64,000 nucleotides of DNA from Lucinisca nassula (lineage: Eukaryota > Mollusca > Bivalvia > Lucinida > Lucinidae). Location: the NCBI GenBank assembly GCA_963580285.1, contig CAUZLF010000226.1:29446-93445 (forward strand), given 5' to 3'. The position numbers and the translations under genes were made by a program. This document shows, piece after piece, positions 24,892 to 36,070 of this stretch. How positions within the stretch are numbered: position 1 is the stretch's first letter; each line of letters opens with the position of its first letter. The notes under the pieces are model-generated. The model made no database searches. It saw nothing but the letters and a program-made list of their open reading frames with translations, and was not told where the DNA came from.

Positions 24892-26459
24892 TAACCAAGA
24901 GGACCATGATGGTCCTATATCGCTCACATGAGCTAAGAGATTAACATGTAGGCCCCAGGGCGGTGCAATTTTATTTGGACCCAGGTCTATATTTTGAACA
25001 ACCTAAGCAGAGGTCCACTGAATGAAGCTAAACATCGAATATAAAAGGCATGGCCTTCTGGTTTTGGACAATAAGATTATTCAAAAGTTTTCTCTTTATA
25101 AGTCTATGTTAAACCAATGGACCCAAGGGCGGGGCCATTTTTGGCCCCCATGCTATGATTGGAACGATCATGGTAGAGGTCCATTAGATGAAACTTCAAA
25201 CCAAATTTCAAAGACCTGGGCCTTCTGGTTTAAAACGAGAAGAGTTTTAAAGGTTTTCCTTTTATTAGCCTATGTAAAACCAGTGGGCCCCGGCGCGGGA
25301 GCATTTTTGGCCACAGGGCTATAATTTGAACAGTCTTGGAAGAGGTCCACTAAATGACGCTTCTTATCAAGTATCAAAAGACCTGAGCTTTCTGGTCTCA
25401 GACAATAAGACTTTTAAAGGTTTTCCCACTATAAGCTTATGTAAAACCAGTGAACACCAGCGCGGGGGCATTTTTAGCCCCAGGGCTATAATTTGAACAA
25501 TCGTGGTAGAGGTTTACTAGATGAAGCTTCATACTAAATATCAAAGACCTTGACCAGCTGGTTTCACAGGAGAAGATTTTTATATGTTTTCCCAATATTA
25601 GCCTATGTAAAACCAGTGTGCCCCGGAATGGGGGCATGATTGACCCCAGGGTATTAATTTGAACAATCTTGGTAGAGAATCACTAGATGAAGCTTCATAC
25701 CAAATATCAAAGACCTGGGCCTTCTGGTTTCAGACAAGAAGATTTTTAAAGGTTTTCCCTTATAAGCCCAGGTAAAACAAGTGGGTCTCGGCGCAGAGGC
25801 ATTATTTGCCCCAGGGCTATAATTTGAACAATCTTGGTATAGGTCCATTTGATGAAGCTTCATACCAAATATCAAAGACCCGGGCCTTCTGGTTTCAGAG
25901 AAGAAGATTTTTTAAAGGTTTTCCCTATATAAGCCTATGTAAAACCAGTTGGCCACGGGGCAGGGTCGTTTTTGGCCCCAGGGCTATAATTTGAACAATC
26001 TAGGTAGAGGTCCACTAGATGGAGCTTCATACCAAATATCAAAGACCTGGGCCTTCTGATTTCAGAGAAGAAGATTTTTAAAATTTTCCCTATATAAGCA
26101 TATGTAAAACCAGTGGGCCCCGGCGCGGGGGGCGTTTTTGGCCACAGGGCTATAATTTGAACAATTTTTGGTAGAGGTTCACTAGATGAAGCTTCATACT
26201 AAATATCAAAGACCTGGACCTTCAAGTTTCAGACAAGAAGATTTTTATATGTTTTCCCTATATAAGCCTATGTGAAACGAGTGGGCCCCGGTGCGGGGGC
26301 GTTTTTTGCCCCAGGGCTATAATTTGAACAATCTTGGCAGAGGTTAACTAGATGAAGCTTCATACCAAATATCAAAGACCTCGGCCTTCTGTATTCAGAC
26401 AAAAAGATTTTATATGTTTTCCCTATATCAGCCTATATAAAACCAGTGGGCCCTGGCGC

Positions 26460-26484
26460 GGGGGGGGGGGGGGGGGGGGGGGGG
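26460..26484 (+). repeat. G25 homopolymer inside H2
   Basis: Expansion of the short GGCGCGGGGGC tract found in every 166-bp unit. It may also be an assembly-sensitive or quadruplex-forming tract. Confidence 0.9.
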
Positions 26485-26933
26485 CGTTTTTGGCCCCAGG
26501 GCTATAATTTGAACAATCTTGGTAGAGGTTCAGTACCTGGGCCTTCTGGTTTCAGACAAGAAGATTTTTTATATTATATGTTTTCCCTATATCAGCCTTT
26601 ATAAAACAAGTGTGCCCCGAGGCGGGGCCATTTATTGGCCCCAGGGCTATAATTTGAACAATCTTGGTAGATGTCCACAGATGAAGCTTCATACCAAATA
26701 TCAAAGACGCGGCTTTTGGATTTCAGATAAGAAGATTTTTAAAGGTTTTCCTTATATAAGCCTATGTAAAAACAGTGGGCCACGGCATGGAGGCATTTTG
26801 GCCCCAGTGCTATAATTTGAACAATCTTGGTAGAGGTCCACTAGATGAAGCTTCATACCAAATATCAAAGACTTATGCCTTCTGGTTTCAGAGTAGAAGA
26901 TTTTTAAAGATTTTTTCTTATTTTCCCCTTTTC

Positions 26934-26947
26934 GTTGCCATGGCAAC
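26934..26947. promoter_or_regulatory. RFX X-box-like palindrome in H2
   Basis: Perfect GTTGCCATGGCAAC just downstream of the last tandem unit, at the same structural position as in H1. Confidence 0.45.
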
Positions 26948-27162
26948 CAGAGTTAAGCATGGAATTGAATTCTTTGAACAACTTTGAGAGAGGACCACAT
27001 ATGGATCTTTTTTGCCAAGTTTGGTCAGAATCTGTTCAGAGGTTAAGGAGGAGATGATGTTTAAAGAAATTGTAAACGGGACGGACGGACGACGACGCCG
27101 ACGTCGACGGACGGTGAATGATCACAATAGCTCACCCTGAGCCTTTGGCTCAGGTGAACTAA

Positions 27163-28047
27163 AAAACGGTTCGTCTCGCACCACATTATCCTGGGAAGGC
27201 TTATTTCTTATAAGCTGTAAGCCGTAATTGTATCGATTCCTGATCATTGCCTTCAATACGATTTTATTAACATTTCTAACACGTTTACAGACGTCATTTT
27301 ATTGTGCGAATATTTTGGCAATGCATTTAACAAACGTTTCTCTGCTTACATTTCCGAATAATTTCATCAATGTTATTTTTGATGCTTTAATCAGCATGTT
27401 AATGACATTGTAAAACATTGGAAAATGTATAAGCGCTTCAATTCAGTACTTCTGTCAATGGGACCCATTATAACACACACATCTTACACTGCTTTCTGTC
27501 AGTTGTTCTTCATCTATTGAAGTTTGTGGCACTTTTCCTATTTCTGGTTCAAATTTAGATTGTTAGTGCTCATTAGAACAGACTGTTCGAGGCAATTTTA
27601 ATGAGTATATACGTCTATGCTGTGGGTAAGAATATGGTAAAAATGAATACCCTTGCCAACCCCTACTTTCATATGTATGAAGTGGGGTCTAAATGGGTAT
27701 GTATTTCCCGGACTTGTTAATTGGTTTTAACAGTATAGGCATAATTTATTTCAACAGCAGCTTTGTGTCCATAAAGTATCCCAGTGGCTCAATTGAATGC
27801 GCAAGCTCGAGGGATTGATCATCTCTAGACTGAGTATGTTTCTTGCGAGTGAGAATGATCACGGACTATATTCTATAGTATTTCGCCCTCTTCTGCTTGT
27901 CCGTTTCTAAAAGCTGAATGCGCACTATACTTGCACTGGTTATCAGCATATTGGTGATCTATTTACATTTTTTTTCTTATGAGACTGTGAACTCGCTATG
28001 TCCCAATTCTATAAGAAAGTTCCACTGCAAAATTATTTGTACAAAAC
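27163..28047. other. No gene recognised; isolated E terminus
   Basis: Mostly single-copy AT-rich sequence. At 27,223-27,268 the terminal part of E (TGTATCGATTCCTGATCATTG) occurs alone. Confidence 0.5.
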
Positions 28048-28319
28048 ACAGTTTAAACCCCCAGTGGAATTCGTGTCGCTGACCGTTCCAAGGCGGTTCT
28101 TCTGTCGCGGTTTATTTTATTTTTTTCGCTTGTCTTTGAGTATTTGTGTCGCTTATATTGTTTTATTTTGGATAGCCAATTGGCCATTCTGTGTTAATTG
28201 ATATTTCAATTAGGGTCTAGTTGTTTCATGTTTGTGTTTCGTTCCCTTTGGTGTCTCTAGATAGTGGGAGCTGTGGTTTTATTTATCGATTCCTGATCAT
28301 TGCCTTCACATCTATTTTG
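28048..28319 (+). mobile_element. E repeat, 5'-truncated copy
   Basis: From GTTTAAACCCCCAGTGG through GACCGTTCCAAGGCGG to TGCCTTCACATCTATTTT. It starts at the C-rich internal junction. It is not next to a minisatellite array. Confidence 0.72.
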
Positions 28320-28637
28320 ATGGCTGGTGGGTGAACAAACAAATGGACAGAAAAATAGGTCCCTAAATCGTGCCATGTTAAAAGCAGGCAAGTCAAAAAA
28401 AAAAAAAAAAACACACACACACAAAACAAAAACTGATAGTAAGCAAGAAAACAACTGAATTTTGTTGGCAGACAGTATTTTATTTATTTTTTGTTTATAA
28501 TTCATTTCACTTCTTCCTGCTTTTAGCGTCTGTAACTGTTGTTCTTCCCCCCCATGTTGATTCTGAAACACAAGGAAAAGTTCATCGCAATTTAAATATA
28601 AAAGATTGACAGATACTTATGGACATTTTTTAGAGGG
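28320..28637. other. No gene recognised
   Basis: Contains an A run followed by (AC)n at about 28,396-28,423; otherwise unassigned. Confidence 0.4.
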
Positions 28638-28950
28638 ATGCGAGTCATGCAAACATGCACACATGTACACATGCAGACATGCACATATGCATGCACACTC
28701 ACACACATGCATGCATGCACATACACATGCATGCACACACACGTTTGCATGCGCACACACACATGTATGCAATCATGCATGCATACATACATACATGAAT
28801 GCATATGCGTGTGCAAACACGCAAGCATGCATGCAAGCACACATGCATGCACACACACTCATGCAAGCATGCACACACACTAATGTAGACTTACATGCAC
28901 ACATACATGCATGCATGCACTCACACATGCATGTATACATGCACACAAAT

Positions 28951-28996
<46 letters not shown>

Positions 28997-28997
28997 A
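28638..28997 (+). repeat. Compound microsatellite (CA/CATG/CATA)n
   Basis: About 360 bp of ACACATGCATGCAC-type sequence ending in pure (CA)n at about 28,952-28,993. It produces open frames of Cys/Val/His or His/Thr/Ala composition on both strands (up to 148 codons), which are artefacts of the low-complexity sequence. Confidence 0.95.
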
Positions 28998-29047
28998 TGC
29001 ATGGATAAATGCAATATCCCCATTCCCTAACAACTTAGCCATCAGAA

Positions 29048-29541
29048 TCTAACTGTTGGTTTTCTTTTGCTCCAGCATTTCAGTGGTTTCTTGCTGTGAG
29101 TCCTCACCGTTGTTTCATCTCTGTGGTTGTTTGATTTTTGTGTTCACGGATATGTTGCACTGATAAGTTAGGAGGTCTTCTTGCGGACTGAACAAATTAT
29201 GTCATAATCGCGACGGGAGTAAGGGCGAGGATTGTTGCCACGTAAAATCGATTTAATACCCCCACCAGTGGAATTCGTTTCCGCTGACCGTTCAAAGGCG
29301 GTTCTTCTGTCGCGGTTTATTTTTGTTATGGTTTGTCTTTGGGTGTTTGTGCCGCTTATAATATTTTATTTTGGATAGCCTATTGCCCATGTTGAGGGAA
29401 AACTGTCCTTTTGGCTTTCCGCTATTGATGTTTCCATCGGGATCTGTTGTTGCATGTTTGTGTTTCTTTCCCTTTGGTGTCTCTGATGGGAGCTGTGGGT
29501 TGATTGTATCGATTCCTGATCATTGCCGCCACTTCTAATTT
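29048..29541 (+). mobile_element. E repeat, full-length copy
   Basis: TCTAACTGTTGGTTTTC to CATTGCCGCCACTTCTAATTT, about 494 bp. It includes GAACAAATTATG and CGCGACGGGAGTAAGGGCGA, and the GACCGTTCAAAGGCGG block. A SINE has inserted just beyond its 3' end. Confidence 0.8.
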
Positions 29542-29555
29542 GGTTGTGCGAGGGA

Positions 29556-29661
29556 CAGAGATTGGATCGATCCCGGGCTTTCGGATGAGTCTTTAAACCG
29601 AGGTCCCTTCCCCGTATGACCTAAGCTGTTGGTGAGACGTAAAACCCAAACACTCACTCAC
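29556..29661 (+). mobile_element. SINE, 5'-truncated, with perfect 11-bp target duplication
   Basis: Same family as 13,174: GATCGATCCCGGGCTT...AAACCGAGGTCCC...CCGTATGACCTAAGC...tail AAACACTCACTCAC. The 11-mer TGTGCGAGGGA lies immediately on both sides (29,545-29,555 and 29,662-29,672). The copy begins near the B-box of the tRNA head, so only the 3' half was inserted. Confidence 0.85.
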
Positions 29662-29746
29662 TGTGCGAGGGAGATGATAACTGTTAATGTGTATATATGA
29701 AGAAAAAAGAAAATAAGAACAAAAGAGAACAAATTTCCATTCCTCC

Positions 29747-29835
29747 ACCGGCATTTGAACTCTTGAACATTTGAACCCTCTGATTCATAATCGACAATCT
29801 GATTAGTAGTCCAGCACTCTATCAACACCACTGGC
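29747..29835 (-). other. tRNA-like segment
   Basis: On the minus strand GATAGAGTGCTGGACTACTA followed by ATCAGA and then GAGGGTTCAAATG resembles the D-arm, anticodon region and T-arm of a Ser-type tRNA. No acceptor stem can be built with confidence; it is probably the head of a degraded SINE. Confidence 0.3.
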
Positions 29836-29836
29836 A

Positions 29837-30480
29837 CACGATTCTTAAGTTATGTCATGCATCACAAAACATACAATGTACAAATACCCAAAATGACAAA
29901 AGGCCATAACTCATGAAGTATTTTTCGGAATTTAATCAAAAGTTCATCCGGTCATCTACTCATCATAACCAATGTATTTACCAACTTTCAAGGCTCTAGC
30001 TCTTTAGTCTTTGAGATATTTTGCTGACAAGATTTTATAAAAAAATTCAAAGGGCAATAACTCCTGAAAAGGGCATTCTCCGGATAAGATCATATATGAA
30101 ATTTCAAAACCCTAGCACACGCAATTCTTAAGTTATGCTTTGTATCACAAAACATACAGAGGTACAATGTACAAATACCCCAAGTGACAAAGGGTCATAA
30201 CTCATCACCACAAATCTATTCACTAACTTTCAATGTTCTAGCTCCAATGAATTTTGAGATATTTTGCTGACAAGAGTTTATCCACCCCCCCCCCCCCACA
30301 AAAAAATCAAGTGGCAATTACTCTCGAAAGGGGATGAGAAAAAAATCGCGTCACCTAATTGTCCACGAGGAATCCATATATAAAATTTCAAAACGCTAGC
30401 ATACGCGGTTCTTAGGATATGTTACGCATCAAAACGGACAGACAGACGGACGAACGAAGCAGAAGCAATATGCCCCTCCA
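29837..30480 (+). repeat. 281-bp tandem repeat ending in GACGGACGAACG tract
   Basis: ATTCTTAAGTTATG...CATCACAAAACATAC recurs at 29,837, 30,117 and (shorter) 30,399. After the third start the sequence ends AACGGACAGACAGACGGACG and TATGCCCCTCC. A C run with (CA) sits at 30,286-30,300. The layout resembles the H family but neither conserved end is visible. Confidence 0.65.
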
Positions 30481-30659
30481 ACTTCTTTAATGAACATGGA
30501 CAGATCTGTACATTTTGCAGACATTTTAAAACTTGTAACATTCATCACAATATAGTCATATATATTTACATATATATTTGCATATTTTTATATTCTTATA
30601 GTGATGAAAAACGAGGTGTTTATCTGTACCTCTCCAACATAAATATTTGGCTTGAAGAT
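30481..30659. other. No feature recognised
   Basis: AT-rich sequence with short TATATTTACATATATATTTG runs. Confidence 0.4.
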
Positions 30660-31262
30660 TGTTAGATATATGTAGTACACTAACTGGTCATAGTAATAGC
30701 TGTATAAGTCAATTTTTACAGTTTAATGGCCTTGTTGACAGTTGCACGGGTCACTCTGATATCTGTATAAGCCAAGATGACAGCTGTAAGAGTAGTTATA
30801 TGATTCATGATGGTAGCTACGGTATATGAATCATGGGGACAGCTGTATGACACATAATTACAGCAGTACGAATCATGGTGATAGCTGTATAACAAATGGT
30901 GATAGCTATAAGAGTAATTATTCTAAAATATGATTCATGGTGAAAGCTGTGTGATAGCTGTGTGAGTTATAGTAAGAGCTCGATGATTTATCTTGACAGC
31001 TGCATGAGTAGTTGTGGTAGCTGTATTAGTCGTGCTGATAGCTGTATAAGTTATGGTGATTGCTGTATGGGCAAAGGTAATACAGGCGTATCCGAGATAG
31101 CTATATGATTCGTGGGGATAGCTGTATGTGTCATGATGACAGCTGTTTGACTCATGGTGACAGTTCCATGAGTCATGATGACAGCTAACTGAATCATGAT
31201 GAAAGCTGTATGAGTCATGAAGGTAGCTGCGGTTGACATAGTGATAGCAACGTAGTGTACAA
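30660..31262 (+). repeat. Type C minisatellite array (21-bp unit)
   Basis: The unit is about GGTGACAGCTGT followed by ATGAGTCAT, 21 bp in total. It shares the GGTGAYAGCYGT half with types A and B. The block 30,985-32,410 is paralogous to 40,478-42,240. Confidence 0.87.
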
Positions 31263-31510
31263 GTCTTTCTGGGACAGACTAGCTAGTTTCCGCAATTAGG
31301 CCTAGCCAGTGACCCTCAAATATTCTCAAACTTTCGCAGTGGAATCCATGATCCAAAAGGACTAGAAAATATAACCCACACTATGATGAAGGCCAGGGAG
31401 ACGTTTTACGGCCGCCACATATTCCCTTAACACCAGCTGTGGTGAAGGTAAAATAGCATATATAAGGGATAATCCTTTGGAAGCAAGGACTACAACACGG
31501 AACCGAAACT
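31263..31510 (+). repeat. S core plus R2 inside type C array
   Basis: TCTTTCTGGGACAGACTAGC through ACGGCCGCCACATATTCCC to GATAATCCTTTGGAAGC. This matches the core and R2 of the S modules in the type A array and ties the two array types together. Confidence 0.75.
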
Positions 31511-31518
31511 CGTAGTGT

Positions 31519-31850
31519 GTGTGTGAATTCGGGTTTAACGTCGCTTTCAACAATTTTTCAGTCATATCCCGACGGTGTCTGGTTGCGACAGGGAGCTCAA
31601 TGCTCACTTTTTATAGTGCTGCCTCACTGAAGTATCATATCCCAGACACATTACATGATACCACATCCAGTCACATTATCCTGACACTTGGTCGACCAGT
31701 CCTAGCTCTACCCCGTAAATCTGAGTGCCAAGCGAGGAGCAGCTAGTACCATTTTAACGACTTTGGTATGTCGCGGCCCGGGATCGAACCCGTGACCTCC
31801 CGTTCCCCGGAGCGGACACTCTACCAACTGAGCTATCGGGGCCGGTTGTA
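31519..31850 (-). mobile_element. SINE1, complete, with tRNA-like head
   Basis: The head, read on the minus strand from 31,843 to 31,771, is GGCCCCGATAGCTCAGTTGG...GTTCGATCCCGGGCCGCGAC, with clear A- and B-boxes. The body ends AACGTTAAACCCGAATTCAC plus (AC)n. Flanks GTAGTGT at 31,512-31,518 and 31,851-31,857 are the target duplication. The paralogous site near 41,010 (TCGTAGGGTGCAGG) lacks the SINE. The anticodon stem does not fold well, so this is not a functional tRNA. Confidence 0.88.
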
Positions 31851-31857
31851 GTAGTGT

Positions 31858-32449
31858 ACAGGATTTTCTGGGCTATGTGATTCTTAGGGATAGTCATAGT
31901 GATAGTTGCATGACCTATGGGGAAAGCTATATGAGCCAAGCTTCAGGATGAAAGCTGTGTGGATCAGGATGATAGTTTATTAGCTATGGTGACAGCTTAA
32001 GGCGGCATGATGATAGCTCTATGAGCCATGGTGATAGCTTTATGAACCATAGTGACATATGCACGAGACATGGTGATATGAGCCAGAGTGGCCGATGAAG
32101 GAGTCATGGTGACAGATGTAGTGTAGACATAGCGATAGCAGCAACCTTTGAATTATGACAGCAGCTATAAGAGTCATTGTGACAACTGTATGGGTCTTGT
32201 GGCTGCTTTATACGTCATAGGGACAGCTGTATGAATCATGGCAGCCGTATGAGTCATGGTGATAACTTTAGGAGTCAATGTGCTAGCTGTGTGAGTCGTG
32301 GTGATTGCTGTATTAGTCATAGTAATACCAGTATGATTAATGGTGATAGCTATAAGAGTCATTGTGGAAGCTGTTTAAGTCCTTTGGTAATAGTATAAGA
32401 TCCATGGTAATAAATGAATCTGTCCCTGTATGAGTGATGCGTACATGTA
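31858..32449 (+). repeat. Type C minisatellite array
   Basis: Continuation of the 21-bp array after the SINE, with GGTGATAGCTNTATGAGCCAT variants. It contains one copy of a block (about 32,070-32,230) that is present three times in the paralogous array at 41.2-42.0 kb. Confidence 0.82.
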
Positions 32450-32935
32450 TCAGTCGTCCGTCGTCCTTTCACATGTTCAACTAAGTATATCTTTAAAGCC
32501 AGTTGGCCAATCATAATTAAATTTCATGAGAGGCATTATCAGGTTGGGGGAGAAGATGCATTATGTTTTGGGGCAGATCAGATGGAAACTCTTGTTGGCA
32601 TGGCAACATATAGCTCCTATAGATTTACATTGGGAAAAACTTCTCTGAAACCACTAGGCCCAGAGCTTACATATGAAGCATGTAGCAATGTCAAGTGGTC
32701 CCCTACATAAATTGTGCCATTCATGCCTCTGGGGTCTAAACTGGCCACTCCCCGGGCCCCTTAGCCCTCATAGACTTATAATGGAAAAAAGCTTAAAAAT
32801 TCTTCTTCTCTGAAACCACTAGGCGCAGAGCATATATATTAAGCATGTAGCAATAATGTCAAGTGGTCCCCTACATAAATTGTGCCAATCATGTCCCTGG
32901 GTGTCTAAACTGGCCACATCCCGGGGGCCATTCAA
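32450..32935 (-). mobile_element. H1-family fragment (167-bp repeat type)
   Basis: GTCCGTCGTCC, then GTTGGCATGGCAAC, then nearly two 167-bp units (CTTCTCTGAAACCACTAGGC) matching the 3' end of H1. The terminal hairpin and 5' end are absent. Confidence 0.72.
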
Positions 32936-32997
32936 GCATGACTTTTCATCAAAAACATGTACTTGATGTACTTTCACGTATTAACAATATAGGTATG

Positions 32998-33369
32998 GGA
33001 TGTTGCACTGATGAGTTAGTACGCGACGGAAGTATTCGCGAGGATTGTTGCCATGAAAAATTGATTCAAGCCCCCCCCCCCCCCCCCATCGGAGCGGGGT
33101 TCATTTTACTGACCGTTCCAAGGTGGTCCCTCTGTCGCAGTTTATTTTTGTTATGGTTTCTCTCAAGTGTTTGTGTCGCGTATATTATTTTGTTTTGGAT
33201 AGCCAGTTGGCCATTTTGTGAGAAATTAACTGTCCGTTTTGGCTTTCTGAGTTGATGTTTCCATTAGGGTCTGTTGTTTCATGTTTGTGTTTCTTTCCCT
33301 TTGGTGTCTCTGATGGGAGCTGTGGGTTGATTGCATCTATTCCTGATCATTGCCTTCACTTATATTTTG
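32998..33369 (+). mobile_element. E repeat, partial copy
   Basis: Starts GATGTTGCACTGATGAG, lacks the extreme 5' part, and carries a C run at about 33,069-33,087. It ends CCTGATCATTGCCTTCACTT. Confidence 0.75.
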
Positions 33370-33955
33370 GCAGTCAGTACCAGTTTTCAATTTTCCACAT
33401 TACAAGTCTATTGAACTTCTAAGTTGACATAACAACCAAACTAAAGAGCCGAATTTCATAAAATATATTAAACATGATATGGCAAATTTTGTGAATATTT
33501 CCATAAAGTCTCAGTCCCATATGGTTTCTGAGAAGATGTTGTTTTTTTTTTTAAGTATTTTTCTGGCATTTCGGTTTCCATGGCAGCCAAGCAACAAATA
33601 AAAGTGATCATTAGGCCTAAAATCAGATAGATGACAGCATAAAGGATATTAATATGAACGTTTTGTCAAAATATCTTCAAGACTTGGCAGTAACTACCAT
33701 TTTTCTATTTTCACCATTATAAGGCTATGTAACCTCTAAGATGCCATAGCAACCAAAATAATGAGCAGAATTTCATGAAAAATAAAAACAAAAGAAAAAC
33801 ACTAAACATGTAAGGGAAAATATGGTGAATATGTCCATTGAGCCTCAGCCTCATAGAGCATATAGTTTCTGGGGAGATGATTTTTTTAGTTATTCTTTTT
33901 GGCATTTTGGTTTGGCAAAAACTAACAAGAGCTGTTACATGACAGCATAGCTCGC
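33370..33955 (+). repeat. Direct dimer, about 314-bp unit
   Basis: TCAATTTTCCACATTACAAG...GTTTCTGAGAAGATG (from 33,374) is repeated in diverged form from 33,688 (CTATTTTCACCATTATAAGG...GTTTCTGGGGAGATG). The units contain TGCCATAGCAACC, a degenerate version of the H-element X-box region. Confidence 0.6.
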
Positions 33956-35038
33956 CTGTTTCGCGCCTTCAAGATATAAGGTAAAATTGCTGAACCATGA
34001 AATATAGGTCACACTCACCTAGATATATTCTGAGATCAATAACTGGGACACATGGAACATAATTCCAGATATTACATATCAGAATTAAATTGTGCCTGAA
34101 TATAAGGCAAAATCACTGAACCATGAAAATAGCTCACAATGACCTACATATATTTCTAAGTCAATCATCTGGTCACATGGAACTAATAATCCAGGTGAGA
34201 CATTTCTCGATCAAATCGTATTCAAGATAATAGGCAAAATCACTGAACCATGAAATACAGGTCACACTTACCTAGATATAATTCAAGCTCAATCATGGGG
34301 TCACTTGGAATAAATAATCCAAGCTTGACATTTCTCCATCAAATTGTATTCAAGATAATAGACAAAATCACTGAACCATGAAATATAGGTCACACTGACC
34401 TTGATATATTTTGCGGTCAATTATCGGGTCACATGGAACTAATAATCCAGGTATGACATTTCTCCATCAAAAAGTATTCAAGATAATAGGCAAAATCACT
34501 GAACCATGAAATATAGGTCACACTGACCTAGATATATTTTGCGGTCAATAATGGGATCATATGGAACTAATAACCCAGGTTTGATATTTATCCATCAAAT
34601 AATATTAAAAGTAATAGGCAAAATCACTAGACCATGAAATGTAGGTCACCATGACCTAGATATATTTTGCGGTCAATTATCGGGTCACATGGAACTAATA
34701 ATCCAGGTATGACATTTCTCCATCAGATAGTATTCAAGATAATAGGCAAAATCACTGAACCATGACATATAGGTCACACTGATGTAGATATATTTTGAGG
34801 TCAATCAGCAGGTCACTTGGAACTAATAATCCAGGTATGACATTTCTACATCAAATAGTATTCGAGATAATAGGCAAAATCACTGAACCATTAAATATAT
34901 AGGTCACAGTGGCCTAGATATATTTTGAGGTCAATCATGGAGTCACATAGAACTAATATCCCAGGTATGACATTTCTTCTACAAATAGTCTTCAAGGTAT
35001 AAGGCAAAATCACTGGACTGTGAAATGTAGGTCACCAT
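33956..35038 (+). repeat. 128-bp satellite with nuclear-receptor-like palindromes
   Basis: Landmark GGCAAAATCACTGAACC at 34,106, 34,233, 34,361, 34,489, 34,617, 34,745, 34,873 and 35,003: spacing is 128 bp except the first (127) and last (130). Each unit holds an inverted repeat of AGGTCA with a 3-bp gap or a degraded version. The intact 15-mer occurs at 34,387-34,401, 34,515-34,529 and 34,643-34,657. Further GGTCA half-sites follow in each unit. Confidence 0.88.
34387..34657. promoter_or_regulatory. Three ERE-like AGGTCA inverted repeats, 128 bp apart
   Basis: AGGTCA-CAC-TGACCT (twice) and AGGTCA-CCA-TGACCT. An IR3 of AGGTCA is the textbook estrogen-response-element consensus and also suits related receptors. 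Function is not shown; only the match and its periodic repetition are seen. Confidence 0.4.
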
Positions 35039-35454
35039 CCCCCTCACCCTTTTACACGTGAACCAATGTCACTTGATTGGTTGATGTATAACCAATTGTG
35101 TCTAAAACTTGTTAGCATAATGGAAACGTATACCCCATCCCCATTTCAAGGCATCAACACAGGGGTGTGTTGTCTTGGAATCTCAGAAGACACTCCCAGG
35201 TATCCAAGTTGTAAGTATGAATGTTTTGTGATGAGTGACTGTTGAGATATAAGCATTTCAAAAACTTTAACACAGAATTACATTGGTGTTCTAGATTTTG
35301 ACCCCTAGGCCCACTCAGGGGCATAAACCCAGCGGTCGGTTCTCTGTAAACATCAGAAGACCCTCCCAGGTACTTAAGTTCCAAATATGAGTGGCTGTTG
35401 AGTTTTAAGCATTTGAATAACTTTAAGAAATGTGACGGGAAGGATCACACAAAT
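35039..35454 (+). repeat. Spacer and diverged dimer, about 175-bp unit
   Basis: 35,150-35,440 holds two related segments: CAGAAGACACTCCCAGGTA...GACTGTTGAGATATAAGCAT and CAGAAGACCCTCCCAGGTA...GGCTGTTGAGTTTTAAGCAT. No gene recognised. Confidence 0.55.
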
Positions 35455-36070
35455 AACAAGAGGCTCAATGAGCCTAAACCGCTCACCTGAGGAACTTAAG
35501 TTTTAACAATTCACAGACTTGACTACTAAATCTGCTAATAGAATCCAGCCCATTGACCCTTACAGGATATAAGTCATCATTATTGCATTGCATTCCAAGT
35601 TTGAGACTTCTAGCTTCTATAGTTCCTGAGAAATCTTTGACGAAAATTTAACATTGGTCAAAATGGAGAGAAAGAAGAATGAAAGAACAGATGAACAAAT
35701 AAGCTGAGAAAGCCCAATGTCTCTTACACAAAATAAGTCATCATTATTCTATTGAATACCAAATTTGATGCTTCTAGCTTTTATAGTTCCTGAGAAATCT
35801 TTGATTAAAAATTTAACATTGGTCTATTATCTCTATATGGAGAGAAAGAAGAATGAAGGAACAAATGAACCAGACTAGCTCCAAAACCTAATGCAGCCTT
35901 TCCCCTTGCCCAATGGTGCTACACATAAAATTTAAACAAGATTGGTCGACTGCCTTCTGAGATATGCTTCATTGAAAGTGTGGACGACAGATGGACGAAC
36001 GACAGACGACGGACTCCGAAGCCTTGGTATACTATCAGCTCACTGGAGCCTTTGGCTCAGGTGAGCTAAA
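35455..36070 (+). mobile_element. H4: short complete H-type element
   Basis: Starts AACAAGAGGCTCAATGAGCC then TAAACCGCTCACCTGAGG. It ends with GACGACAGATGGACGAACG, then CTCACTGGAGCC-TTT-GGCTCAGGTGAGCTAAAA. At about 616 bp it is the smallest copy with both ends. It carries two internal segments (CCTGAGAAATCTTTGA repeated about 165 bp apart) in place of a long array, and helps define the family boundaries. Confidence 0.75.

Larger units (their letters stand above)
24892..27162 (+). mobile_element. H2: non-autonomous element with 166-bp tandem core
   Basis: Starts AACCAAGAGGACCATGATGG then TCCTATATCGCTCACATGAG. About 11 tandem units follow with the landmark GGGCTATAATTTGAACAATC at 25,316, 25,483, 25,649, 25,814, 25,981, 26,147, 26,313, 26,499, 26,644 and 26,806 (mostly 165-167 bp apart; one unit is lengthened by a 25-G run). 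The 3' segment carries GTTGCCATGGCAAC, a GACGGACG tract (27,080-27,115) and CACAATAGCTCACCCTGAG. It ends with hairpin GAGCC-TTT-GGCTC and AGGTGAACTAAAA. The ends match H1 but the tandem unit is unrelated. No coding region. Confidence 0.8.

Noticed and set aside
28592..29052. Overlapping Cys/Val/His-rich and His/Thr-rich frames up to 148 codons
   Set aside because: Translation of a (CA/CATG)n microsatellite on both strands; no independent coding evidence.
31771..31843. tRNA gene (minus strand)
   Set aside because: A- and B-boxes and T-arm are good, but the anticodon stem does not pair and the sequence is fused to a SINE body with a target duplication; it is a SINE head. The same holds for 54,326-54,398, 51,816-51,888 and 13,178-13,249.
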